Assembly (NCBI RefSeq): GCF_038502225.1
Contig: NC_091372.1
Span: forward strand, 3,125,617-3,189,616
Length of the DNA: 64,000 nucleotides
DNA from: Cherax quadricarinatus
Lineage: Eukaryota; Arthropoda; Malacostraca; Decapoda; Parastacidae
Direction: 5' to 3'
Positions 54,367 through 64,000 of this stretch are shown piece by piece. A program made the translations under genes and the position numbers. Every line of letters begins with the position of its first letter. The stretch's first letter is position 1. The notes beneath the pieces are model-generated. The model was not told where the DNA came from, did not search any database, and saw only the letters and a program-made list of their open reading frames with translations.

Positions 54367-57276
54367 CCCTTTGAGGGTCGACAGGTCCTCTCAGAGACTC
54401 GTTCTCAGGGTCGGCCAAATTTAAAAAAAAAAAAAAAAAAATTTCTTATGAAAAAATTGATTTTTTTTCTAAATATTATAGGCTAAACAAAAAATTTTTA
54501 CCATCAATACTTACCGAGATATGGAGGCGTGAAGTTGACGAAAAAAGGGGACAATGTGGCAACATCGCCGACTGCCGTCTCCCGGTATTCTTTTATTTAC
54601 TGTTTTATGTACTTTTTCTATTATTTTTTAATTTTTCTTTTTCCAAGTAACTTTTATGGCCTGTGAGACCAATATGATCAGTATTTTGTAAGTTTTTTCT
54701 ATTTCAATACTACACAATAAGGGTGTAAACACTGTTGTCATTGTTTTGTTTATAGAAAATATTTACACAAACAAACGATATGAAATGTTGTTTATTACTA
54801 TTTTTCTATATTTTATATACACATATACAGTCACAGGGAATGTTTCTAGAATTTTCTGCAGCCTGTGAAAGTCTTTGAAACATGGTGTCATGCACAGTGG
54901 TGTTTTACATTCCTCACACATAAAACGAGTGTCTCTGCGTTGTTGTGGGTGTTTCCTTGTATGTGCACAGACGTAACACCTCTTCTGAGCCTTTTTCTTG
55001 AAAGCAGTAGCAGGCAGTTTTGCTAGGAAGTGATCACCATGCTTCAGACGAGAAGGTAGTTGTTGATAATTTGGTGGGCGGTCTATTGCAGGTGTTCTTC
55101 CTTGGTACTTGAATACTATTTGTCTGATGACAGACAAACAGAATTCTCCATATTGTGGTGTGTTTCTGGTCCTCATCTTATACATATTATAAGCATTGAG
55201 CATGAAAATGTCCAGAAGATGGAAAAAGAGTTTTATGTACCACTTATAACTCTTGCGAGCACAATCAGCAAACCCAATCTGCATGTCACATTTGTCCACT
55301 GAACGCATATTGAAGGTGTAATCAATCACAGCTGCAGGTTTTAGAATGGGTTCATTGCTCTCTCTGTGCTGCCTGCCAGTGTCTGCCATTTCATTAGGGT
55401 GAACTGATGACAACAGTGTGACATCTCGTTTGTCATGCCACCAAAATGCCATGATGTCATTGGCAGCAAATGCCTGCACCTCACCTCTACGAGTGCCAAC
55501 ATCAAACCTGGGCATATGCTTCCGATTTGCACGCACTGTGCCACACACATCTGTCATGTTCACTCGCAGTAAATCACTGAGGGGCTTGTGTACCAGTTAT
55601 CAGTATATAATATATGCCCCTTACCAAGGTATGGTTCTATCATTGTTCTAACCACATCACCAGAGATGCCCAATAACTTCCTGGTATTTTGCAATGTATA
55701 ACTTCCAGTGTACACAATAATATCCAATACCAGACCACTGTAACAATCACAGAGCACAAACAACTTTATACCAAAGCATTTCCTCTTGCTTGGTATGTAC
55801 TGCTTGAAAGAGAGTCTTCCTTTGAACAGAATAAAAGGCTTATCAATTACAAGCTTCCTGAAGGGATAAAAATACATATTGAATTTCTCTTTCAGATACA
55901 CAAACACATGCCTAATCTTACATAACCTGTTGTTTCTGTCAGGCCTGGTTTTGTCTGAGAAGTGAAGCATACATAACATTAGCACAAATCGATTCACTGG
56001 CATTATATCACTGAAACCTGGGGTTGCAATCAGGCGGTCTGTTGACCAGTATGATTTCACTTTGTACTTGTACACATGTGGCATAAGCATTATTGTGGCA
56101 AAGAAAAGATACATCTCAGCCACAGTTGCCTCCTTCCACTGGTGTAGACGTGATTTTGGTGAAAGTATTGTGTTTGCCATGGTGTACTCGTAGTATGTGT
56201 TGCTTCCCATGACAATACTTTCAATCAGGGGTTTGTCAAAGAAAAACTTGAAACATTCCAGTTCAGTGGCATTGCTCCCAAGTGTACAAGATGGCCATAT
56301 TCCACTTTGGCTGCCATCAAACTGGTGGGGATTTGGAACAAAATTGACAGCTTCCTGCCAGTCCCAGGTGCGGTCTGCTGGTGGGTACTGGACAATGACA
56401 GGTGGTTGTGGTTGTGGAGGTTGTGGTTGTGGAGGCTGGTGGCCTTTGTTGTAGATCAGCTGAGGCAGTGGCGTGGGTGGCAGCATGGCCCACTGCTGGT
56501 GTCTCACGGCCATCACCACCGCTACCACCACCATGCACATTTTCCATCCCAATTGCAGCACTATCATCGTCATTTTCACTGTCTGTTCCTGTTGTACAGC
56601 CACGGGATGTACTCCGAGATGTACTCCTTCCCCTTGGAATAGCATATGGCACACTACCAGAGCGCATATATCGTTGTATATACCGACGCTTCACTGGGGA
56701 CTACTATTCCACTTCACTATTACTACTGGAACTGTTTTCAAGAGCTTGTAGTTCATAATCACTATCACTGTCATCACAAATGCTCACATCTGAGTCTGGG
56801 ATTTGGGAAAATAAGAGTTTCTTCTTTGATTCTGGTACAACTGAATGTGAGCAAGTCAGCCCAGCACCAGAGGTGGAAGGCTGAGGGTTGTCTGGGTTTT
56901 CCTCACTATTACCGATATTATGGTCATTAGTTTCGGTCAAAACCTCACCAAAACCTTGAAACTCATCTTCACTGGCACTTCCATCTGCATTAGAACTGTC
57001 ACTGGGGAACAAAAGTGTCCCAATTTGCCAAGGAGTGAGGAACTTCTTACCGTGAGGCATGGTGGACATTGTGTACTAAGATGGCGTTCCCACAATGCAC
57101 CACTGGGTCCCAGATTTTTTTTCTACTGCGCACACCGACCACACAGATCCATTCTCTCACATCTAGGCCTACCAGTCTTTTCCCGCGAGATTTGATGGCG
57201 CTAGAATTTATGCGTACTAGTACGTCAAAAACCCCTGCATGCAAGCCGTACTAGTACGTCCGAAACCCTCAAAGGG
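54367..57276 (-). mobile_element. piggyBac-type element with near-complete transposase
   Basis: 2.9 kb; TTAG (decayed TTAA) at 54363-54366 and TTAA at 57277-57280. Ends 'CCCTTTGAGGGTCGACAGG' and 'CGAAACCCTCAAAGGG' match those of the two 1.07-kb MITEs, so this is the likely source family. CGTACTAGTACG palindromes lie near the right end (about 57213 and 57247). Confidence 0.93.
54763..57069 (-). pseudogene. piggyBac transposase, lightly broken
   Basis: Transposase for TTAA-specific cut-and-paste. It starts MSTMPHGKKF at 57069, then an acidic Ser-rich N-terminus. Two adjacent TAG codons follow SNSEVE (about 56701-56706). The same frame resumes (KRRYIQRYMRSG), shifts at about 56350-56450, and reads PPADRTWDWQEAVNFVPNPH and the DDE domain: VIDKPFILFKGRLSFKQYIP (first Asp; the usual DE pair is DK here), LYTDNWYTSP (second Asp) and, after another frameshift at about 55580, VIDYTFNMRSVDKCDMQ (third Asp). 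The C-terminus carries a cysteine-rich zinc-binding domain (CYVCAHTRKHP, CEECKTPLCMTPCFKDFH). It is closest in plan to PGBD4-like proteins. A recent pseudogene. Confidence 0.9.
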
Positions 57277-57715
57277 TTAATAATGACCTCGAAGGCACAT
57301 GGGTGTTATGGGCATATGAAATGTGCAGTAATTCTGTAGATTTTAAGTAGTATAGCCTAAGTTTTGCCTAAAGTGCTAAGCATCCTGTGTTTTGTACAGT
57401 AATTTTGAAATAAAAATTGGCATTTGTATGTAAATTTAACCTAGAGTAGCCCAATAAAGTCCAGTAATGTGACTTATTTCCATTGGAGGCCCAGAGGCTT
57501 TAAAGATTAAAAAAAAATACTCTTTAAACTACATGCATTGTTTAATGTGTACCATTGTACTGTAACATTGTGATACCAATGAAGTGATCTTGATCTGGGA
57601 ATTGGAGCTACTCATACCTTCCTTGGATGAAACCTGATCATCTATTTCCCTGGCACTGTGCCCTATGGGTTTAGCACTTACCCATGAATGTAATTATAAA
57701 TAATAGTGATAATAA
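57277..57715. other. KDM1A intron 2, SINE remnant only
   Basis: 'AACCTAGAGTAGCCCAATAAAG' and 'GTGACTTATTTCCATTGGAG' at about 57439-57488 are antisense SINE 3' body. Otherwise nothing is recognised. Confidence 0.5.
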
Positions 57716-57719
57716 TAAT

Positions 57720-57870
57720 AATAATTAATAATAATAATAATATGCTGGGAGCAAGGGGCTAGTAACCCCTTGTATAAATTACTAAATTTAAAGAGAAAAA
57801 CTTTTGTTTTTCTCTTTAAGTCATCCTGCCTTGGTGGGAAATAGCCACTTTGTTGGAAAATAATTATCAT
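57720..57870 (-). repeat. Repeat R, copy 7 (inverted), with AAT-type tails
   Basis: Inverted copy: 'GGGAGCAAGGGGCTAGTAAC', then 'AAAACTTTTGTTTTTCTC', then 'CATCCTGCCTTGGTGGGAAA', ending in AATAATAAT. In this orientation it ends exactly like the LINE-C tail at 63950-64000. Confidence 0.75.
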
Positions 57871-58021
57871 AACAATAATAATAATAATTTACCTTAAACC
57901 TTTGCTTAAGTGCCTCTACATTATAATTAGGAAATATCACACTCCTTAGGGAATTTTTTGTTTTACTATTTTTTTTAATTCGGAGTTGTGAAATCACACG
58001 AATATCTGACGATTGCTTCAG

Positions 58022-58158
58022 TTGGGTTGGATGGTGCAGCATTCCAGAGTCGCATGCCTGCCGACAAGCTCACTACCCTTGAAGGCTCGCTCTTCTCCGA
58101 TATTGTCAAGAGTCCGCCCCCAACACACAGGCTCTTTCTTCATATAAGAAACAGAATA
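58022..58158 (+). CDS. KDM1A: KDM1A coding exon 3 (start of SWIRM domain)
   Basis: 137 nt, phase 1 to phase 0. Acceptor 'GATTGCTTCAG|' at 58021; donor ATA|GTAAGT at 58159. It encodes GLDGAAFQSRMPADKLTT, then FSDIVKSPPPTHRLFLHI and RNRI. This matches the LSD1 signature around the start of SWIRM: (G)AAFQSRLPxDR, FPDII, a Q/P-rich loop and FLFIRNRT. SWIRM is a helical domain that packs against the amine-oxidase domain and helps position the histone tail. Junctions fit in phase with exons 2 and 4. The intron upstream is 7.7 kb. Confidence 0.93.
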
Positions 58159-58430
58159 GTAAGTTTTGAAGGTAACTTGTTTACCTTCTCTAGTTTATAC
58201 TCTAGTTGTCCATTTCGGTGTGTGATTAAAAAGTTGTTTCAGCCGGTGCCTCACAAGTCAGCCGTATTAGACGTGTCAGCCCACCTTCCGCCAGGATGCT
58301 GCGCGTAGGTGAGTCAGTCTCCCTGTGTCTCTTGGTGAGTGAGCATATACTCCATGCATTCATCCAAATATTTCCTTTAAGTCCATTGGTTTTTGTGCTT
58401 GTGTATTAAGTGCAACTGAAATAAGTTACC

Positions 58431-59340
58431 ATGGGCCCAAAGAAAGTTCAGAGTGCCAGCCCTTTGGTAAAGAAAGTGAGAAACACGATAGAATTGAAGA
58501 AAGAAATTGTAGGAAAATACGAGAGTGGTGTACGTGAGCTTCAGCTTGCCAGGATGCACAGCAAAAACAAATCAACAATCACTTCTATCCTGGCAAAGAA
58601 AGAATAAATCAAGGAAGCTGATGTGGCAAAAGGGGTAAACATGTTAACGAAAAAGAGATCACAAACAGTGGAAAATGTGGAGAAGTTGTTGTTGTGGATC
58701 AGCGAAAAACATTTACTGAGAGATAGTGTTTCAGAGACAATCATTTGTAAAAAGGCAAGGCAGTTGCATGCAGATCTCGTAAAGAAAATGCCTGGAACTA
58801 GTGCTGATGTTAGTGAATTTAAGGCCAGCAGAGGCTGGTTTGACAGATTTAAGAAGCATAGTGGCATACACAGTATTGTAAGGCATAATGAGGCTGCAAG
58901 TTCAGACAAACATGCGGCTGAAAAATTTGTGTAGGAATTCAAGGGGTACGTAGAGACTGAAAGATTCCTCCCCCAACAAGTGTTCATTTGTGATGAAACA
59001 GGCCTCCTTTGGAAGAAAATACCAAAGAGGACCTACATCACGTAGGAGGAAAAGGCACTGCCAGGACACAAGCCTATGAAAGATAGGTAACTCTTTTGTT
59101 CTGTGCTAATGCTAGTGGTGATTTCAAAGTGAAGCCTTTACTGGTGTATCACTCTGAAAATCCCAGTGTGTTCAAGAAAAACAATGTCATCAAGAGTAAA
59201 TTGTGTGGTGTGGAAAGCTAATCATAAGGCATGGGTCATGCAGCAAATTTTCATTGACTGGGTCCATGAAGTGTTTGACCCGAGTGTGAAAAAATACCCG
59301 TCTTCCATACGCAAACTAGAGTCTTCAATAAAGGTATGTA
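58431..59340 (+). pseudogene. Tigger transposase remnant
   Basis: Frame from 58431: MGPKKVQSASPLVKKVRNTI, then the psq-type helix-turn-helix (KYESGVRELQLARMHSKNKS), a TAA, then the second CENP-B-type DNA-binding half (58623-58934: KARQLHADLVKKMPG, FKASRGWFDRFKKHSGIHSI), a TAG, and the start of the DDE domain (QQVFICDETGLLWKKIPKR with the first catalytic Asp), another TAG and further shifts, then LLVYHSENPSVFKKNN and QQIFIDWVHEVFDPSVKKYP. The second and third Asp are lost. At least three in-frame stops; inactive. Confidence 0.85.
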
Positions 59341-59398
59341 ATAATGATTTAAATGTTCATTTATATGTAAATGTCATTGTTTTGTGTATGTAAAACTA

Positions 59399-60516
59399 CA
59401 GTGGAACCTCAAAAATCGAGCGTATCACATATCGAACGTTTCGAAAATAGGACCATTTTTTTGGACACTGTGTCCCTATTATCGAACGCGCCCCTATTTT
59501 CGGATCACCGGGTATGGGACCTGTCTGCCGCCCGCTCTGGCCACATCCCCGCGCAAGCGCCACGAGCAGTCTAGATTTGTTTATGCTTGAGTGAACACTA
59601 ACCTGCATTCTCATTCAGGCATTGTACGATTATTTCGTTGTGTTTAGTGCTTGTGGGACTGTGAAATAAGCTGTCATGGGCCCAAAGAAACTTGCTAGTG
59701 GTACCCCTGTGGTAAAGGAAGTGAGAAATACCATAGATGTGAAGAAGGAAATAATACAGAAGTATGAGAGTGGTGTGAGACTTGTTGAGCTTGCCAGGTT
59801 GTATGGGAAAAACAAGTCGACCATCGGTTCTATCCTGTCAAAGAAAGAACAAATCAAGGAAGCTGATGTTGCGAAAGGTGTTAATATAGGGAGTGGATGA
59901 GGTGCCTTCTTCAAAGATTAAGGAGATTTGTGCCAAGTGAAATGATGTCCAAATGTTTGTGCAGAAGTACCGCCCTGAGCAAGCTGAAACAAGCCATCTT
60001 TGCAACAAGTTCAGTGACAGAACCATGTCCCATTTTAGGGAAATGTTAAAGAGGTGCCAGAAACAGAGGACTGTGGACAGTTATTTTGTGAGACAGGGGT
60101 CCAGTGACTCTCAAGCTGGTCCTAGTGGCATTAAAAGACAGAGAAAGGAAGTAACCCCAGAGAGGGCTTTACCTGAAGTCCTCATGGAGGGATATTCTCC
60201 TTCCAAACACTAACCCCAACTCCCTCTCTCCTCCTCCCTATCTTCCAGATGCCATCACCAATCTTCAATAAAGGTAAGTAAAAATGTTATTTTATATGTA
60301 TTACTATACATAATTAAAAACTATAGTAGTTGTTGTATGTAAAACTGTAATTAATCTCTATAAAATGTATTTATTGTGTGAATATTTTTGGGTTTCTAGA
60401 ACGGATTAATTGTATTTCTATTATTTCTTATGGGAAATATTGCTTCGAATTTCAGACTTTTTGAATTTAGAACTAGCTCATGGAACGGATTAAGTTCGAT
60501 TTTTGAGATTCCACTG
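59399..60516 (+). mobile_element. Tigger-type MITE 4 (deletion derivative), nested in Tigger 3
   Basis: TA at 59397-59398 and 60517-60518; ends CAGTGGAACCTCAAAAATCG and the inverse. 59676-59900 encodes the 74-residue helix-turn-helix protein (MGPKKLASGTPVVKEVR to KGVNIGSG). 59953-60213 encodes the transposase C-terminal tail (DSYFVRQGSSDSQAGPSG). The deletion junction is the same as at 46822-48147, so the deleted form itself transposed. 1118 bp. Confidence 0.9.
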
Positions 60517-60689
60517 TATAGTTAAACTTTACATAATGTATTTTTTTTTTTATTATTTTTGGGTGTCTGGAACGGATTAATTGTATTTACATTAATTCTT
60601 ATGGAAAATATTGCTTTGAATTTAGGCCTTTTTGGATTTAGGCCGACCTTCTGGAACGGATTACGGCCGATATTCGGGGTTCCACTGTT

Positions 60690-61080
60690 CCTCAAACATC
60701 GAAATATATAATAATAATGAGGAAACTTGACCAAGGGAAAATTAGACAGTTTTTTAAGGTAACATATCTATGTAATAATAAATTTTCTTAGTACACAGCT
60801 ACCTTCAAGGGTAAGGGGCAATTAATCTAAGAAATAGGACCTATCTTTCCTTAGATTGAACCTGATTGCTTCCCGTTCACCCAGGTGCTGTATGACTCCC
60901 TGTGGGTTTAGCATTCTTCCTCATAGATGTAATAGTGTAAAAATGATCAATACACAGGCTATTTGTTCACTAGACTTCCTGTTAACTTGATGACACTAGA
61001 ATTTGATTTGTTAACTTCATGAAGCTAGAATTTTACTTGTTAACTCTACGACACTACAATTCTTTAGTCTCATTCTTTAT
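60690..61080. other. KDM1A intron 3, nothing recognised
   Basis: AT-rich sequence with a triplicated 'GTTAACT' motif at about 60970-61040. No gene or clear repeat. Confidence 0.45.
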
Positions 61081-61084
61081 GTTT

Positions 61085-62030
61085 CACAATTAACCTACAC
61101 TAAATGTCCGATCCACCTCAACAACCCCTCCTCAGCCCTCTGGATAATAGTTTTGGTAATCCCGCACCTCTTCCCAATTTCCAAACTATGGATTCTCTGC
61201 GTACCTCACATTGCTCTCAGACATGACATCTCCACTGCCTCCAGCCTTCTCCTTGTTGCAACATTCACCACCCATGCTTCACACCAATGTAAGAGCATTG
61301 GTACAACTATACTCTCATACATTCCCCTCTTTGCTTCCATGAATAATGTTCTTTGTCTCCAGTTTTATGATTCTCTTCATCATTCATAGACCCATCTGCT
61401 GACAAGTCCACTCCCAAATATCTGAATACATTTACTTCCTCTATACTTCTCCCCTCCAGTCTGATATCCAATTTTTCATTACCTAATTTTTTTGTTATCC
61501 TCATCACCTTGCTCTTTCCTATGTTCACTTTAGTTTCCTCCTTTTACATGCCCTTCCAAACTCATTCACCAACCTCTGAAACTCTTCAGAATCTCCCAAA
61601 AGCAGTGTCATCAGCAAAGAGCAACTGTGACAACTCCCACTTTGTGTTAGATTTTTTTATCTTTTAACCCCACACCTCTTGCCAGCACCCGAGCATTCAC
61701 TTCTCTTACAACCCCATCTATAAATGTAATGAACAGCCATGGTGACATCACATATCCCTGCTTAAGGCCTACTTTTACTGGGAAATAATCTCCCTCTCTC
61801 CTTCATACTCTAACCTGAGCCTCACTATTCTCGTAAAAACTCTTAACTGCTGTCAGTAACTTACCACTTATTCCATACATTTGCAGTATCTGCCACATTG
61901 CTCTCCTATCCACCCTGTCATACTCCTTTTCCAAATCCATAAATGCAATGAAAACATCCTTACCCATATCTAAATACTGTTCACCTATATATTCTTCATA
62001 TAAATTACATTTCTAAAATGGAATTAGCTG
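61085..62030 (-). pseudogene. LINE-C relic, antisense
   Basis: Antisense LINE-C coding region. Minus-strand 61528-61307 reads MNIGKSKVMRITKKLGNEKL and VNVFRYLGVDLSADGSMNDE. Further right is the antisense RT palm remnant (the FIDLEKEYD-like segment near 61920 and the antisense of the QLLFADDTAL-like region near 61600). The 3' end is missing at about 61085 and frames are broken. It lies in KDM1A intron 3, 50 bp before exon 4. Confidence 0.78.
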
Positions 62031-62081
62031 TGAATAATATTAATAAATTTATTTAGACTAATTACTATCTCTGTCTCTCAG

Positions 62082-62243
62082 CTGCAGATGTGGCTGGAGT
62101 CTCCACTTCAGGAGCTGACGTATGAAGGAGTAATGGCAGATCTGGAGTCACCATTTAATTCAGAAGGCGTCCTGTGTGCACGTATCCATGCTTACCTGGA
62201 GCGTCATGGATACATCAATTTTGGTGTATTTAAAAGAGTTAAG
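62082..62243 (+). CDS. KDM1A: KDM1A coding exon 4 (SWIRM core)
   Basis: 162 nt, 54 codons, phase 0 to 0. Acceptor 'ATCTCTGTCTCTCAG|' at 62081 with a strong pyrimidine tract; donor AAG|GTATAA at 62244. It encodes LQMWLESPLQELTYEGVMAD, then LESPFNSEGVLCARIHAYLE and RHGYINFGVFKRVK. This is the diagnostic LSD1 SWIRM sequence; vertebrate KDM1A has LQLWLDNP, L(E/D)APYNSD, RVHSYLERHGLINFGIYKR at the same places. The next residues in LSD1 lead into the FAD-binding GSGVSGL motif, which is not found in 62244-64000, so intron 4 runs past the window. Confidence 0.96.
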
Positions 62244-62578
62244 GTATAAAAGTTTTTTAGCTGACAAATCTGTAGTGGTGTGAAAGGATAGTTTTTATTT
62301 ATTTGGTATCAGCGTTTAATATTGATTTATAATTTTAACTGGCATGACTAGCTTACAGCATTACAGAGAATTTCAACACCTATATATAATTTCTATTTCT
62401 TCTTTTTAAGGAAAACAGATACTACTTGAAAAGCTTGTAATTTGCTGGGGATGATTGGTTTGTCACCTTGTCTCTCATGTATGTGCTTATATATTATATT
62501 ACTCCTGGGCTTAATAATGCTTCACTTTCACAAATTTTCCACCTCCATTATCTCTTTTATAAGAAGTTATATTTAATA

Positions 62579-62900
62579 CAGCCTCTCCTCACTTAGCGAC
62601 GTCCTCGTTTACCGATGACTCGGACTTATGACAGGCTCTCTGACTTGTATGCATACCTAAATAATGTATATTAGAGCTGATTTCCTCTGTTCTGTTTATT
62701 ACAATATACAGTACACTACTGTATAAACATTTCAAAATATACCAGAAATGTTATCAATGGTTCAAAGGTGACATTAAAACAAAATCAAAGATGGTTGACA
62801 CAAACCCACTACCATTATAGTATGCTCCTCACTTAGCGACAGATTCGTTTACCGGCATGGTCTTAGGATTGGAACCCCATCGTTCAGTGAGGAAAGGCTG
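62579..62900. mobile_element. MITE with CTCTCCTCACTTAGCGACG termini, copy 2
   Basis: TA at 62577-62578; the right flank is TC. Same family as 48150-48475 with high identity throughout. Left end 'CAGCCTCTCCTCACTTAGCG', right end (reverse complement) 'CAGCCTTTCCTCACTGAACG'. It lies in KDM1A intron 4. Confidence 0.88.
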
Positions 62901-63049
62901 TCCCCCTCGTATTTTAGCATTGACTTCAGTCTTTTCTAATCATAATGCATACAAGGTTTATTCTTAATACTACTCATTTTCACACCAGTCTTATTGAACA
63001 AGAGACCAGGTCATGATTATTGAATCAAAATCATTGTCAACGTGGTGGA

Positions 63050-64000
63050 TGAGTTTGGTAGGGTATGTAAAAGATGAATATTAAAAATGAATATAGGAAA
63101 GAGTAAGGTGATGAGGCTAACAAAAAAATTAGGTGACAAAAAATTAGATATCAGATTGGAGGGAGAGAGTATGGAAGAGGTGAATGTATTCAGATATTTA
63201 GGGGTGGACGTGTCAGCAGATGGGTCTATGAAAGATGAGGTGAATCATAGGATTGATGAGGGGGGAAAAAGGTGAGCGGTGCACCGAGGAGTTTGTGGAG
63301 ACAAAGAATCTTATACATGGAAGCAAAGAGAGGAATGTATTAGAGTATAGTTCTACCAACACTCTTATATGGGTGTGAAGCATGGGTGGTGAATGTTGCA
63401 ACAAGGAGAAGGCTGGAGGCAGTGGAGATGTCGTGTCTGAGAGCAATGTGTGGTGTGAATATAATGCAGAGATTCGTAGTTTGGAAATTAGGAGGAGGTG
63501 CAGGATTACCAAAACTATTATCCGGAGGGCTGAAGAGGGGTTCTTAAGGTGATTTGGACATGTAGAGAGGATGGAACAAAATAGAATGACTTTGAGAGTG
63601 TATAAATCTGTAGTGGAGGGAAGGTGGGTTAAGGGTCGGCCTAGAGAAGGTTGGAGGGAAGGGGTAGAGGAGGTTTTGTGTGTGAGGGGCTTGGACTTCC
63701 AGCAAGCATGCATGAGCATGATAAATAGGAGCAAATGGAGACAAATGGTTTTTAGGACTTGATGTGCTGTTGGAGTGTGAGCAAGGTAACATTTATGAAG
63801 GGATTCAGGAAAACCGTCAGGCTGGACTTGAGTCCTGGAGATGGGAGATACAGTGTCTGCACTCTGAAGGAGGGGGGTGTTAATGTTACAGTTTTATAAC
63901 TGTAGTATAAGCATGCCTCTGGCAAGACAGTGATGGAGTGAATGATGATGAAAGTTTTTCTTTTTCGGGCCACCCTACCTTGGTGGGAGACAGCCAGTGT
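63050..64000 (+). pseudogene. LINE-C, sense, 3' half
   Basis: From 63087 the frame reads MNIGKSKVMRLTKKLGDKKL, then EEVNVFRYLGVDVSADGSMK. Frameshifts and stops follow at about 63270-63560. 63571-63762 then reads MEQNRMTLRVYKSVVEGRWV and LDFQQACMSMINRSKWRQMV, ending at a TGA (63760-63762). The 3' UTR reaches 'GGGCCACCCTACCTTGGTGGG' at the window edge. RT motifs upstream are absent (5' truncated). Confidence 0.82.

Larger units (their letters stand above)
58165..60687 (+). mobile_element. Tigger-type element 3, 5' end unclear, split by a MITE
   Basis: A larger Tigger-type copy. The right end at 60687 ('CGGGGTTCCACTG', reverse complement CAGTGGAACCCCG) is recognisable. No matching left terminus is seen near the KDM1A donor, so the 5' end is truncated or decayed. 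The transposase remnant is in 58431-59340. A Tigger-type MITE is inserted at 59397-60518; removing it gives a continuous 'GTAAAACTATAGTTAAAC'. Confidence 0.75.

Noticed and set aside
62244..64000. Search for the next KDM1A exon (FAD-binding GSGVSGL region)
   Set aside because: No matching coding stretch with splice sites was found; the interval holds a MITE and LINE-C. The exon must lie beyond the window.

Overview
The window looks like an intergenic-to-genic stretch of a large, repeat-rich arthropod genome, most likely a decapod crustacean. The basis is the set of interspersed repeats (tRNA-derived SINEs, several LINE families, Tigger- and piggyBac-type MITEs, Penelope remnants) and very long tandem arrays, which I associate with decapods; no species marker is visible. 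There is no bacterial or organellar signature. About nine tenths of the sequence is repeats.

The one host gene I can name is KDM1A (LSD1, the flavin-dependent histone H3K4 demethylase; Su(var)3-3 in flies). Its first four coding exons lie on the + strand at 42319-42408, 50225-50333, 58022-58158 and 62082-62243. They join in frame into about 166 residues: an acidic/basic disordered N-terminus and most of the SWIRM domain. The amine-oxidase exons must lie beyond position 64000. The three introns (7.8, 7.7 and 3.9 kb) are filled with transposons. The start codon sits only about 100 bp from the edge of a 13-kb satellite block.

Layout. 1-2310: short interspersed repeats and a LINE-C tail. 2310-8230: a MITE, a possible last exon of an unknown gene, a Penelope-like remnant, a LINE-C relic and a pogo-type element. 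8230-16680: a 29-bp minisatellite, an RNase H-bearing LINE-D fragment split by a hairpin SINE, AT-rich sequence, a LINE-C relic, a piggyBac-type MITE and a 41-bp minisatellite. 17860-21120: LINE-A remnant, 2.2 kb of pyrimidine-rich minisatellites, a tRNA-derived SINE. 21600-29290: LINE-B and a nest of LINE-A copies. 29310-42217: a GTAC-rich satellite interrupted by a CR1 LINE with an uninterrupted ORF2 and a partial esterase-type ORF1. 42319-62243: KDM1A with its transposon-filled introns. 62579-64000: a MITE and a LINE-C copy.

Family names used here are local: LINE-A (Jockey/CR1-group, many 3' ends), LINE-B, LINE-C (C-terminal RWFGHV motif), LINE-D (RNase H), and repeat R (a short non-autonomous element sharing the LINE-C tail). 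The most interesting signals are the satellite abutting the KDM1A 5' end, the CR1 element with a UGAUG stop/start overlap, and three hairpin SINE insertions with matching architecture and target-site duplications.
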